Source of the DNA: G963676205 sp964342525
GTDB taxonomy: Bacteria; Campylobacterota; Campylobacteria; Campylobacterales; Arcobacteraceae
Reading direction: 5' to 3'
DNA: 64,000 nucleotides
NCBI GenBank assembly: GCA_964342525.1
Contig: CAYFGQ010000010.1
Span: 1-64,000 of the forward strand
The number at the start of each line of letters is the position of its first letter. Position 1 is the stretch's first letter. The notes beneath the pieces are model-generated. The model was not told the DNA's origin. It saw only the letters and a program-made list of their open reading frames with translations, and ran no database searches. The position numbers were made by a program, and so were the translations under genes. Below are positions 27,589 through 36,678 of the stretch, one piece after another.

Positions 27589-27650
27589 TCAACTTCAATT
27601 AATCCCATTTTTTATATAATAGGCGAAAATTATAATTATTTGGGAATTCT

Positions 27651-28046
27651 ATGCTTCTTACAAAAAAAAGTGAATACGCACTACTATCTTTAATATCCAT
27701 ATCAAAAAGTGATAAACCTAAAAATGTGGATGTATTAGCAAATGAACTATTTATCCCAAAATCTTTCTTAGCAAAAATCCTTCAAAACCTTGCAAAAAGT
27801 GATATTGTAAAATCATATAAAGGTGTAAATGGTGGATTTGCCCTAGCACGTGGAATAGAAGAGATCACAATAAAAGAGATCACAATTTCTGCAGAAGATA
27901 AACCACCATCAGTATTTGAGTGTTCACCATCTGTTGGATCTTGTACTTCAGCTGGAGGATGTACAGTATGGCCACTACTCAATAACTTACAAGTAAAAAT
28001 AGATGACTTTTTAGAACAATTAACACTGGAAGATTTAGTAAAATGA
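27651..28046 (+). CDS. Rrf2-family iron-sulfur regulator
   Basis: A 131-residue transcription factor with an N-terminal winged helix (YALLSLISISK, FIPKSFLAKILQNLAKSDIVKSYKGVNGGF) and three cysteines, C91, C98 and C104, spaced C-x6-C-x5-C, likely ligands of a [Fe-S] cluster as in IscR, NsrR and RsrR. The signal (cluster status, NO or redox) cannot be assigned. It overlaps the DHH gene as ATGA. The nearby petABC genes and H-NOX sensor make a respiratory or NO link conceivable but unproven. Confidence 0.88.
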   Translation: MLLTKKSEYALLSLISISKSDKPKNVDVLANELFIPKSFLAKILQNLAKSDIVKSYKGVNGGFALARGIEEITIKEITISAEDKPPSVFECSPSVGSCTSAGGCTVWPLLNNLQVKIDDFLEQLTLEDLVK

Positions 28047-29113
28047 GAAAAAATTACCACTTATCCCACACAGACTTAGATGGATACGGATGTCAGCTTG
28101 TTTCTAAACAATATTTAGATAATTGTAAATTTTTAAATGCAAATTATGGTTTAGAGGTTAGATTATCTTTAGATCTTATTATAAAAGAGATAAAAGCAGA
28201 TGAAACACATAATAGTTTCTTTATCTTAATAAGTGATCTAAACCTTACTTTAAATGAATCAAAAAACCTTACTAAACAAGTTGAAGAATTAAATAAAAAG
28301 GGTAAAAATATCACCCTACAATTACTTGATCACCATGCCACAGGTAAAGATAGTGATGAGATGTTTGAGTGGTACTTTTTAGATATAGATAGATGTGCCA
28401 CTAAAATAGTATATGATTATTTTATAGAACAATCTAAAGAAGGGAATTACCCACTAATTAAACAAGAGACTAACCTATGGTTAGAAAACCTTGTAAATGC
28501 TATAAATGCTGTAGATATTTGGAAGATAGAAGAAGAGTATAACTTTGAGTTTGGAAAAGTTTGTATGCAAATGACAAATAAAGCTAGGGAAATAAATGAT
28601 ATCCTATTTAAAGATGAAAATAGAGATTATAGACATGCCCTACTAAGTGATGCAGCAAAATTTTATAGCCAAGAAGATGGACATATAAAACTAGATAATA
28701 ATATCCACTTTATGAAAAAAAGCTATCTTAATCTAAATGAAAAAGATGACACCATAGATAACATTTCAGCATCTTACCTAGTGAAACTATTAGAAACTAA
28801 AAAAGATGAGCTTACAATCAATTATAAAGGGCATAAAGGGCTACTTACATATACATTAGGAAGTATATCTATTCCAGCAAATGCTTTCCTTGTTGCAAAT
28901 GATGATTATGACTTTTTTATCGATGTAAGTAGAAATGGTGGAGCATCACTAAGAGCAGATGGAAAAGTAGATGTATCTATCTTAGCACAAAAACTAGCAG
29001 GTGGAGGTGGACACAAAAATGCTAGTGGAGCAAAATTTGATGACTTTATCAAAACTATTCACTATAAAGATATTAAGAAATTTATTCAAGGGAAACTGGA
29101 CAAAATAAACTAA
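28043..29113 (+). CDS. DHH/DHHA1 phosphoesterase
   Basis: A 356-residue cytosolic protein. The metal-binding motifs are SHTDLDGYGC near the N-terminus, ISDLNL, and LLDHHATG (about residue 97); the C-terminal DHHA1 domain ends in the GGGHKNASGA signature (about 323-332). Relatives include nano-RNases, c-di-AMP phosphodiesterases and pAp phosphatases. With no PAS/GGDEF part it is closest in layout to NrnA-like enzymes; substrate unresolved. It is translationally coupled to the Rrf2 gene. Confidence 0.8.
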   Translation: MRKNYHLSHTDLDGYGCQLVSKQYLDNCKFLNANYGLEVRLSLDLIIKEIKADETHNSFFILISDLNLTLNESKNLTKQVEELNKKGKNITLQLLDHHATGKDSDEMFEWYFLDIDRCATKIVYDYFIEQSKEGNYPLIKQETNLWLENLVNAINAVDIWKIEEEYNFEFGKVCMQMTNKAREINDILFKDENRDYRHALLSDAAKFYSQEDGHIKLDNNIHFMKKSYLNLNEKDDTIDNISASYLVKLLETKKDELTINYKGHKGLLTYTLGSISIPANAFLVANDDYDFFIDVSRNGGASLRADGKVDVSILAQKLAGGGGHKNASGAKFDDFIKTIHYKDIKKFIQGKLDKIN

Positions 29114-29132
29114 AAGGGAAAAGCTAAAAACT

Positions 29133-29160
29133 AAAAGTGTTTATACAACTTTTCACTTTT
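29133..29160. terminator. Possible hairpin between the DHH gene and flagellin
   Basis: AAAAGTG / CACTTTT separated by 14 bases in the gap of two convergent genes, with T-rich flanks. The stem is short. Confidence 0.35.
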
Positions 29161-29162
29161 CA

Positions 29163-30005
29163 CTATTGTAGTAACCTAAGCACGTTCTGCTGTATCTGAT
29201 TAGCCTGAGATATTGCATAAGTCCCAGCTTGTGATATTATATTCATCCTTGAGAAGTTTGAGCTCTCTTGAGCGTAATCCACATCTCTTATCACTGATTC
29301 TGCTGCTTTTATATTTGTTTCTTGAGTCATTAAGTTTCGCACACTAGATTCCACTTGATTTTGAGTTGATCCTATATCTGCTCTCCATGAGTTAAGTTGA
29401 TCAATGGCTAAATCTATTTTTGACATACTGTCTCTTGCTGTATTTATATCTAGTGTATCTATAGATAAAAGATTATCCAAAGATAGACCAGTTGAATTTG
29501 CTTGGATAAATCCATTTAGTGAGATTTGATGATCAGCGTGTTCTCCCATTTGGAAATTTAATCTATTTGTTGCTCCATTATCACCATTTGAATTTTGTAA
29601 AAGATAGGTTCCATTATAATTTGTTTGTGATGCTATATTATTAAGCTGTGTTAAAAGCTTTTGTACATCTTTTTTAATAGCTTCCCTACCCTCATCACTT
29701 GTAGTAGCAGTTGCTGCCTGTATTAGTTTTTGTTTTATTACATCAAGGATATTTGATTGTTCACTCATAGCTTTATCACCTATTTGAAGTAAAGCTACTG
29801 CGGAGTTTCCATTATCCACTGCTTGATGATTTGAGCTTGCTTGGGTTCTTAGTTTGTCTGCTATGGATAAACCTGCAGCATTATCGCTTGCTTTATTTAT
29901 CTTTAAACCTGTACTAAGTTTTTCTAATGAACTATTTAATTTCATATTTACATTTTTATTGGATTCAATAGCACTTAAAACAGCAACATTAGTATTTATT
30001 CTCAT
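29163..30005 (-). CDS. Flagellin
   Basis: A 280-residue flagellar filament protein made only of the conserved D0/D1 coiled coils: the N-terminal half (MRINTNVAVLSAIESNKN, LSTGLKINKASDNAAGLSIA) and the C-terminal half (QSSNFSRMNIISQAGTYAISQANQIQQNVLRLLQ). Only about 60 residues lie between, so the surface D2/D3 domains are absent, giving a thin, minimal filament. A TATAAT on the minus strand (30038-30043) lies about 33 bases upstream. Arcobacters usually carry two near-identical flagellins; only one is here. Confidence 0.95.
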   Translation of the reverse strand: MRINTNVAVLSAIESNKNVNMKLNSSLEKLSTGLKINKASDNAAGLSIADKLRTQASSNHQAVDNGNSAVALLQIGDKAMSEQSNILDVIKQKLIQAATATTSDEGREAIKKDVQKLLTQLNNIASQTNYNGTYLLQNSNGDNGATNRLNFQMGEHADHQISLNGFIQANSTGLSLDNLLSIDTLDINTARDSMSKIDLAIDQLNSWRADIGSTQNQVESSVRNLMTQETNIKAAESVIRDVDYAQESSNFSRMNIISQAGTYAISQANQIQQNVLRLLQ

Positions 30006-30037
30006 TACTATACTCCTAATAAAAAATTTAATAGGTA

Positions 30038-30043
30038 ATTATA
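30038..30043 (-). promoter_or_regulatory. Candidate -10 of the flagellin gene
   Basis: TATAAT on the minus strand, preceded by GC. No convincing sigma-28 motif (TAAA-N15-CCGATAA type) was found, which is unexpected for a filament gene. Confidence 0.35.
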
Positions 30044-30113
30044 GCTTTCTTAACTTTAGATTAAACTTAAATATTTTAAAGAGATAACTATTTTTATTAT
30101 TAAGGTTATCTTT

Positions 30114-32561
30114 TTAAAAATCATCCCAATCTTTTTCTCTTTCGTTTTCTAGATTATGACTTTTACTTATAGAGTTATTATCAAAAGATTTTACCTTTAC
30201 ACTATCTTTACCTTTAAACTCTTTTGCATTTGCATTTGAAACTACAAGTTTAGCAATCACATCTGTTTGTTGTGCAACCACATGGGCTGAATTAGCCACT
30301 TCTACATTTGCTTGGGTTTGTTGATCTAATTGTGCTATGGCATTATTTATTTGCTCTATCCCACTTTGTTGTTCTTTTGATGCACCCTCAACATCACTAA
30401 TCAAAGTAAGAGTATTTTCAATATTTTTATTTAAATGGTTATAACCAGTTATCATCTTATCAGCAATACTTTTTCCGTAGCTTGTTTTTTGTGTAGCATT
30501 TTCCACTAATGTTTTGATTTCATTTGCTGCATCTGCTGATCTTGCTGCTAGATTTCTAACTTCTCCTGCAACTACAGCAAAACCTTTTCCTGCTTCACCT
30601 GCAGTTGCTGCTTCTACCGCCGCATTTAAGGATAATATATTTGTTTGAAATGCAATTTGATCGATTACTGTTATTGCTTCATTTATGGCATTTACTTGCT
30701 CATTTATCTCATCCATTGATGATGCTGTTTGATTTGCTAAACTCTCCCCTTCATTTGCAGAATCTGTTAGTTCATTTGCATAATTTGACATCTCAACTAC
30801 ATTTTGTGTATTTGATTGAATATTACTTGTGATCTCTTCTAAGGCTGCGGCTGTTTGTTCTAGACTAGTTGCTGTTTCTGATGAGTTTTTATTTAATACA
30901 TCAACATTTTCTAAAAGTACGTTTGAGCTTTCATCTAAAGTTAATCCATTTGATTTATTTTCTACCAACATATTAGTTATAGAATCACCTAAACTATTAA
31001 CACCTCCAGCTAGTTTTTCTAGATGTTCTTTTAATCCTTTTGTATCTACTTTATTTAGATAATTGTAGTTTGAATACTGCTCAAGAATATTTAATATATT
31101 ATCAATATTCTTCTCCATAGTATCCCCCATATTATTTAGAACATTCTTCAATTCATTTAATGCAGGATTTGATACTTTCATAGTTAATCTTTGACAAAGA
31201 TCTCCTTGTTCAAACTCACTAAGAACATTTACTGTCTCATCAATAATTTGTCTATCTTCCTCAATTGATTTTTGAACTATTTTTATATTTTCATTTACAA
31301 CTTTTGACATATGACCAATCTCATCACCACTTTTGTCATCCAACATCTTAACATCTGATGCTTCTTTATTTAAATATTTAAAAAACAATAATAAACCATC
31401 TTGAAAGCCTTTTAGTGGTTTTACAACTATTTTATTGATCACTAAAGCCACCAAAATAGAAATTATCGCAATAATAACTAATGATTCAATTATAAAATAT
31501 ATGATAGTCATTTGTATCTTTTCTTTAGTATCAGCTCTCATACTATTGATTTTATCTTCTATATCATCAACATATGCGCCTGTACCTATTATCCAATTCC
31601 ATTCTTCAAATATACGCACATAAGAAAATTTAGGCTGAGGAGTTTCCTTTTCTGGTTTTTTCCATACATACTCTACAAGACCACCCTCTTTGGATTGCTT
31701 AGCAACTTTTATAAACTCTTTAAAGAAATATTTTCCATTTGCATCTTTTAGATTATGTAATTTTTTCCCATTTAGTTTTGGAGATACAGGGTGCATTAAC
31801 ATTTTCACATCAGTATCATTGATCCAGAAATATCCACTTTTCCCATATCTCATTTTTGAGATAGCTTGTAAAGCCTCTTCTTTTAATCCTGAGGTTAGAT
31901 CATCTACATATGCACCTGTACCTATTATCCAGTTATATGGCTTAAATACCTTTACATATGATATCTTTAATTGTGGTGTATCAAAATTTGGTTTATTCCA
32001 ATAATAATCAACAAAACCTTCTCCTTTTTGTTTCACAACATTAGAAAACTCTCTAAAAAAGAATTTCCCATTTGTATCTTTTAGATTATGTAAACTTTTC
32101 CCATTTAATCTTGGTGCTACAGCATGTTCAATCATAACTGAATCAAAATCATTGATCCAAAAATATCCATCACTTCCATATCTTGTAGTTTTAATAATCT
32201 CTTTGATTTTATTTTGAAGTTCTATTTTTGAAATCTTACCTTTATATTTTTCATAAATATTATTGATTTGACTAAAAATTTGATTTGTATGAGTTGATAG
32301 AGATTTTTGTACTTCTTTAGTTATATTTTCAGTTGTACCCCTTTGATAAAAAGAATCAACCGTACTCATTGCAACACTTACATAATTTTTTAACTCTTCT
32401 TCTTTATTTAGATAAGCCTCTTTTTTATATTTTTCAATATTTGCATTTGAAACCTCCCTTATAGAATTAACCGATTGGATTGCTAAAATAGTTGATACTA
32501 TAATAATAACACCAAATATAATCCCTAAAAGTTTCACCTTAATGTTTAAATTTCCAAGCAT
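30114..32561 (-). CDS. Chemoreceptor with two Cache domains and a CheR/CheB pentapeptide
   Basis: An 815-residue methyl-accepting protein: membrane span near residues 10-30, two tandem sCache_2-like sensor units (about 125-225 and 235-335), each with the pattern YGxxGYFWIND, LNGKxLHNLKDxNGKxFF and NWIIGTGAYVDD, a second span (about 350-375), then the cytoplasmic rod. The signalling tip IDQIAFQTNILSLNAAVEAATAGEAGKGFAVVA is intact. The C-terminus is a flexible tail ending DWDDF, which fits the CheR/CheB tether pattern xWxxF. The Cache type resembles receptors for small organic acids; the ligand is unknown. It is monocistronic. Confidence 0.93.
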   Translation of the reverse strand: MLGNLNIKVKLLGIIFGVIIIVSTILAIQSVNSIREVSNANIEKYKKEAYLNKEEELKNYVSVAMSTVDSFYQRGTTENITKEVQKSLSTHTNQIFSQINNIYEKYKGKISKIELQNKIKEIIKTTRYGSDGYFWINDFDSVMIEHAVAPRLNGKSLHNLKDTNGKFFFREFSNVVKQKGEGFVDYYWNKPNFDTPQLKISYVKVFKPYNWIIGTGAYVDDLTSGLKEEALQAISKMRYGKSGYFWINDTDVKMLMHPVSPKLNGKKLHNLKDANGKYFFKEFIKVAKQSKEGGLVEYVWKKPEKETPQPKFSYVRIFEEWNWIIGTGAYVDDIEDKINSMRADTKEKIQMTIIYFIIESLVIIAIISILVALVINKIVVKPLKGFQDGLLLFFKYLNKEASDVKMLDDKSGDEIGHMSKVVNENIKIVQKSIEEDRQIIDETVNVLSEFEQGDLCQRLTMKVSNPALNELKNVLNNMGDTMEKNIDNILNILEQYSNYNYLNKVDTKGLKEHLEKLAGGVNSLGDSITNMLVENKSNGLTLDESSNVLLENVDVLNKNSSETATSLEQTAAALEEITSNIQSNTQNVVEMSNYANELTDSANEGESLANQTASSMDEINEQVNAINEAITVIDQIAFQTNILSLNAAVEAATAGEAGKGFAVVAGEVRNLAARSADAANEIKTLVENATQKTSYGKSIADKMITGYNHLNKNIENTLTLISDVEGASKEQQSGIEQINNAIAQLDQQTQANVEVANSAHVVAQQTDVIAKLVVSNANAKEFKGKDSVKVKSFDNNSISKSHNLENEREKDWDDF

Positions 32562-33007
32562 ATTCTCTCCCCAAAAAACAACTTTTATGTAAGAACCTCA
32601 TCTTAATCAGTAATTATATTAAGTAAAAATAATTTCATACTATCCCTATTTATGGGTTTTATATATAAAAAATTATTTTTGAAGATTCTAAAAAGTCAAA
32701 ATTTTACAAATGAAAAGTAACAAAAAGTGTCATTAATTTGTGACAACAATAAGTAGTCTATTAAATCTTCTAAATAATAATTTTTTTGATTTAATTTTTT
32801 TTAATTATTTATTGTTTTTATGTAATCATTGGAGAAATTGAAAAAATGGTAAAGAAATAGATATATGTAACTATAAAGTAGCTAATTTACAAAAAAAACA
32901 CATCATTCTTTTGTGAAAAAATAACTAACATAATAAAATTTAAAAATTTTATTATATAGGTATAAAATAAGATTTTTTATATTAAAAAATAAAGATATTT
33001 AAAACTA
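32562..33007. other. Gene-free A/T-rich intergenic region
   Basis: These 446 bases between the chemoreceptor (leftward) and the HAD gene hold no ORF with coding character. The one structured feature noticed is a TGTCA / TGACA inverted repeat with an 8-base spacer at 32728-32745, a possible operator. Otherwise only A/T-rich DNA is seen. Confidence 0.5.
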
Positions 33008-33685
33008 CTATATGTTTTTTGAATTTGCAATCAACTCCACTGCTTCAAATGTAGTTCCTGTGATATTTTCACTGTGAGTTTTAAGATCTTCCTCTTTTCC
33101 ATAACCACATAAAACACCTACTGAATTTATTCCTGCTTTATTTGAGGCTATAAGATCAAGTTTAGTATCCCCTATCATCCATATATCATGGGTACTATGA
33201 CATACATCCATCATATCTAAAACCTTATATATTGGCTCAGGGTGTGGTTTATGATTTTCCACCTCGTGAAAACCTACTATTGCTTCAAAGTGTTCATTTA
33301 CCCCTAAATACTCTAAGAGTTCAATAGTATATTTTGTAGTTTTTGTAGTGACTATTCCTAATCTTGCGATAGAACTAGCTAAATCTATTGATTCAATTGC
33401 ATCATTTATAAGTATAGTTTTTTCTTTAAAGATTTCGTTGTATTTTTCTTTATATAAAGCAATAGCATCTTCAATCTTATCTTCGGGCACTCCGATATTT
33501 CTATACATAACATTTAAAGGATACCCTATATGTTTTGTTATTCCTTCATCACCATCTTTATAATCAAAATTCATAATTTTAAAAGCGTGATAAAAACCAT
33601 TTAAAATAGCTGGTGTACTATCTATCAATGTACCATCAAGATCAAATAATACTACTTTTTCTTTTTTATTCTTACTCATCTTCAT
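33008..33685 (-). CDS. HAD-family phosphatase (phosphoglycolate phosphatase-like)
   Basis: A 225-residue cytosolic hydrolase with the four HAD motifs: FDLDGTLIDS (nucleophile Asp), VTTKT (motif II Thr), the lysine near GFHEVENHKPHPEP, and IGDTKLDLIASNKAG (motif IV acids). A helical cap lies between motifs I and II. The closest named relatives would be Gph or PpaX; substrate uncertain. Its start overlaps the end of the H-NOX-associated kinase gene by 14 bases, so it is translationally coupled to that NO-sensing operon. Confidence 0.85.
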   Translation of the reverse strand: MKMSKNKKEKVVLFDLDGTLIDSTPAILNGFYHAFKIMNFDYKDGDEGITKHIGYPLNVMYRNIGVPEDKIEDAIALYKEKYNEIFKEKTILINDAIESIDLASSIARLGIVTTKTTKYTIELLEYLGVNEHFEAIVGFHEVENHKPHPEPIYKVLDMMDVCHSTHDIWMIGDTKLDLIASNKAGINSVGVLCGYGKEEDLKTHSENITGTTFEAVELIANSKNI

Positions 33686-34577
33686 CTATCCCCAAAGGTA
33701 ATGTTACTATAAATTCAGCACCGAAATATTCCCTATCTTTGATTGTAAAACTTTTATTTTCCACTTTGATTTCCCCATAAAAGTGGTTTTTTACAATCTC
33801 TCTACACATATAAAGCCCTATACCTGTACCTTGACTTTGGTGTTTTGTTGTGAAATAGGGTTCAAATATTTTATCCATGATATCATCAGGTACTCCACCT
33901 GCATTATCAGATATTGATATATTTATTTTATCCTTATTAGTATAAATTTTAAGAGTTACAATTTTTTCACTTGATTCTTTCTCTTCTAATATATCTTTTG
34001 CATTATTTAAAATATTCAATATCACTTGGGATAATTCCCCTGAAAGACCAAAATAATTTATATGTTCCTTTTCAAAATCAAACATTAATTTAATATGATG
34101 ATTTTGATAAGTTGCATGGATAATATTTTCAATACTTTTTACCAAATCCACAATATCAAAAGCATGTTTTTCATTATCTGATCTAAAAAAATTCCTAAAA
34201 TCATCAATAGTTGTTGATAAAAAAGTTGTTGTATTTACAATATCATCTAAGGTTTTATCTATCTCATGATTTTCAATAATACCCAATTGCATTTGAAGTT
34301 TAACTCCACTAGCAGAACTACAAATAGCACTTAGGGGTTGTCTCCATTGGTGAGCAATATTTCCTATCATCTCACCCATACTTGCTAATTTTGATTGTTC
34401 TGATAAAAGGTGCTCTTTCCTTTTATTTTTTAAAATCTCTTCTTCAACTTTCTCTTTTAGGGACTCATTTAATTCAAAAAGCTCTCTACTTTTATCCTCT
34501 AATAGTCGCTCAGCTTCTTTTCTAGAAGCCCTCTCCCTATCAAATCTAGCTTTCCACTTAGATGCCTCATCAGACAT
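33672..34577 (-). CDS. H-NOX-associated sensor histidine kinase
   Basis: A 301-residue soluble kinase with no membrane span. Residues 1-60 form a charged coiled coil (WKARFDRERASRKEAERLLE), the type found in kinases encoded beside H-NOX genes. The phosphoacceptor is His76 in GNIAHQWRQPL; the ATPase domain shows LNNAKDI (N box), SDNAGGVPDD (G1) and YFTTKHQSQGTGIGLYM (F/G2). It starts 8 bases after the H-NOX stop. By analogy with HnoK, autophosphorylation should be controlled by NO-bound H-NOX. No response regulator is encoded nearby. Confidence 0.85.
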   Translation of the reverse strand: MSDEASKWKARFDRERASRKEAERLLEDKSRELFELNESLKEKVEEEILKNKRKEHLLSEQSKLASMGEMIGNIAHQWRQPLSAICSSASGVKLQMQLGIIENHEIDKTLDDIVNTTTFLSTTIDDFRNFFRSDNEKHAFDIVDLVKSIENIIHATYQNHHIKLMFDFEKEHINYFGLSGELSQVILNILNNAKDILEEKESSEKIVTLKIYTNKDKINISISDNAGGVPDDIMDKIFEPYFTTKHQSQGTGIGLYMCREIVKNHFYGEIKVENKSFTIKDREYFGAEFIVTLPLGIDEDE

Positions 34578-34585
34578 AATATATC

Positions 34586-35125
34586 CTACTTTCTAATCAA
34601 GGTAAATTTAGCATTAAATAGACCATCAATAACTTGTGGTTCATCATAACTTACTTCTAAATCCTCATTGTAATGTTTAGCACACCCTATCATAAGACCT
34701 TTGGCAAAATCCATCATTGGTTTTGAAGATTTATAAACTATCACCATCTTTTTTTCATCCATAGATAAAAGCTCAAAAGTAGGAAGATCACTATCTGGAT
34801 ATAGTTTTTTAACCTCAGGATGAACTACACTTTCCACATTTGAGATAAATTCAAAACTATTATTATATTTTTTTACAGGTTCAGGATAGATTTTTATAAG
34901 TATCTCAAAAAGATGCTCACCATAAGTAAAAACTAAATCAGCTACACTTATATTTGTAATCTCTGATAGTGATTTCACCATTGCAAGCAAATCTGTAGCA
35001 GGATAATTACCTGCTTGGGTATAAACTCCACTTACCCCAGACTTTTCAATCATCTCATCGGAGATATCAAAACCAAACTTCTCTTCAACCATCTCCAAAT
35101 ATTGGGTAAAAACTACACCTTTCAT
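34586..35125 (-). CDS. H-NOX haem nitric oxide sensor
   Basis: A 179-residue haem protein. The start chosen is the ATG at 35125, which has an AAAGGAG site and gives the family's N-terminus MKGVVFTQYLEMVEEKFG; an in-frame start 45 bases upstream lacks this. The proximal haem ligand is His102 in VVHPEVKKLYPDSDLP with Pro115. The propionate-binding motif, usually Y-x-S-x-R, reads Y131-K-S133-S-K135, so the arginine is lysine. Position 140, a distal tyrosine in oxygen-binding members, is Phe, pointing to NO rather than O2 sensing. It sits between a binding-protein gene and its kinase. Confidence 0.92.
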   Translation of the reverse strand: MKGVVFTQYLEMVEEKFGFDISDEMIEKSGVSGVYTQAGNYPATDLLAMVKSLSEITNISVADLVFTYGEHLFEILIKIYPEPVKKYNNSFEFISNVESVVHPEVKKLYPDSDLPTFELLSMDEKKMVIVYKSSKPMMDFAKGLMIGCAKHYNEDLEVSYDEPQVIDGLFNAKFTLIRK

Positions 35126-35151
35126 ATATGACTCCTTTAAATTTATTTTTC

Positions 35152-36654
35152 TTAATCTATTATTTCCCAATCTTTTTGATTGTGGAAAACTCCAGTTAAA
35201 GCTGGCTCTATATTTTTTATCTTTTTATTCACTGCTGTTATTGAATTTGGAATATACAAAAATATATAAGGGCTATCATCTGTTATAAGTTTAAATATCT
35301 TTTTGTATATTTCTGATAGCTTTTTTCTATCTACTGTTTTTGATCCAATCTTTATAAGTTTATCAACCTCTTCATTTTTATAACCTATAAAATTAAACCC
35401 TCCCTTTCTTTGATTATCACTATGCCAAATTGAATAGGCATCAGGAGTAAGACTAAGAGACCATGCCATTAAAACTGATTCAAATTTCCTTGGGGCAATT
35501 ACAGTATTTAAAAAAGCCTGCCACTCCATAACTCTAATCTTCATATTTACACCAATATGTTTTAACTGAAATTGAATTATTTGGGCAATATAAGTAGCAT
35601 TTGAGCTTCCACTATTAGTTACTAGCTCAAAACTAAAAGGATTATTTTCATCATAACCAGCTTCTTTTAAAAGTTTTTTAGCTTGTTCAAGATCATATTT
35701 TGGCTCTTTTACATCTTCATTAAAGGCAAATGTACCAGGCAAAAATGGGCCATTACAAACTCTAGCGTGACCAAAAGACATAATATTTATAATCTCTTGC
35801 CTATCAATTGCTAAAGAGATAGCTTTTCTTACTCGTATATCTTTAAACTTTTCATTTTTGTTATTTAGTCCTAAATATGTATATGAAAAATCTGGCTGTT
35901 CAATTATCCTATACTCTTTTTTAAACTCCTCATCAACTTGTCGCTCAAGTTGTAAAGAGGAAAGTCTACCCATATCCAATTGTTTTTGTTTTAACATCAA
36001 AAATCTTGTATTTGCATCGGGTCTAAACTTATATAATAATTTATCTATTTTAGGTCTTCCCTCAAAATAATCATCATTTGCAAATAACTCAATATCTGCA
36101 GAGTTTTTAAATGATTTTAATTTATACGAGCCCGTTCCAATAGGTTCCTTATTGAACTTACTTGTCATGATATCTTTATCATCTTTTAAAATATGATAAG
36201 GGATTATACCTGTCATCCAAAGCTCTAAAGCTTTAAAATAAGGCTCTTTATATTTTATTTTTATTGTATATTGATCAATTTTTTCTACATTTCTTACTAC
36301 TCTATATAAAGAAGTTATCGAGGTATAAATTTTTGGTGAGATTATTGTATTATAGGTAAATATCACATCATCAGCTGAAAACTTTTCACCATCGTGCCAA
36401 AGCACATCTTCTCTAAGTTTTACAATTAAAGTGATATCATCTTTAAATTCATAAGACTCTGCTAAATCTACTACTACATTTCCATCTTTATCATATTTAA
36501 ATAAGCCATTAAATACCCATTGGGCTATATCAGAACTAGCACTATCATTAGCTAAAATAGGATTAACTCTACTAGGACTAGAGGAGATTGACATGGTCAA
36601 TGTGGATGAATATAATATATTGATTAATAGTAGTATATATAGTATTATTTTCAT
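35152..36654 (-). CDS. Family 5 extracellular solute-binding protein (peptide/nickel type)
   Basis: A 500-residue periplasmic protein with a signal peptide (1-16) and the SBP_bac_5 signature WHDGEKFSADDVIFTYN (about 106-122). Further family features are IGTGSYKLKSF, RKAISLAIDRQEI and the C-terminal lobe. Family members bind oligopeptides, nickel chelates or haem. No permease or ATPase gene accompanies it, so it may feed a transporter elsewhere or serve as a sensor input. It is 26 bases upstream of H-NOX in the same direction, an unusual pairing. Confidence 0.85.
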   Translation of the reverse strand: MKIILYILLLINILYSSTLTMSISSSPSRVNPILANDSASSDIAQWVFNGLFKYDKDGNVVVDLAESYEFKDDITLIVKLREDVLWHDGEKFSADDVIFTYNTIISPKIYTSITSLYRVVRNVEKIDQYTIKIKYKEPYFKALELWMTGIIPYHILKDDKDIMTSKFNKEPIGTGSYKLKSFKNSADIELFANDDYFEGRPKIDKLLYKFRPDANTRFLMLKQKQLDMGRLSSLQLERQVDEEFKKEYRIIEQPDFSYTYLGLNNKNEKFKDIRVRKAISLAIDRQEIINIMSFGHARVCNGPFLPGTFAFNEDVKEPKYDLEQAKKLLKEAGYDENNPFSFELVTNSGSSNATYIAQIIQFQLKHIGVNMKIRVMEWQAFLNTVIAPRKFESVLMAWSLSLTPDAYSIWHSDNQRKGGFNFIGYKNEEVDKLIKIGSKTVDRKKLSEIYKKIFKLITDDSPYIFLYIPNSITAVNKKIKNIEPALTGVFHNQKDWEIID

Positions 36655-36678
36655 ATCAAATTTTATTAAATATTTGAT

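Noticed and set aside
30605..31062. Plus-strand frames opposite the chemoreceptor
   Set aside because: They mirror the repetitive heptads of the receptor's signalling domain on the other strand and have no start signals.
32728..32745. TGTCA / TGACA inverted repeat as a CRP site
   Set aside because: The spacer and half-site order do not match CRP or FNR, and there is no second example. Kept only as a remark on the intergenic region.
35126..35170. Longer N-terminus for the H-NOX protein
   Set aside because: The upstream start adds 15 residues not found in the family and lacks a ribosome site, while the ATG at 35125 has AAAGGAG and restores family numbering.
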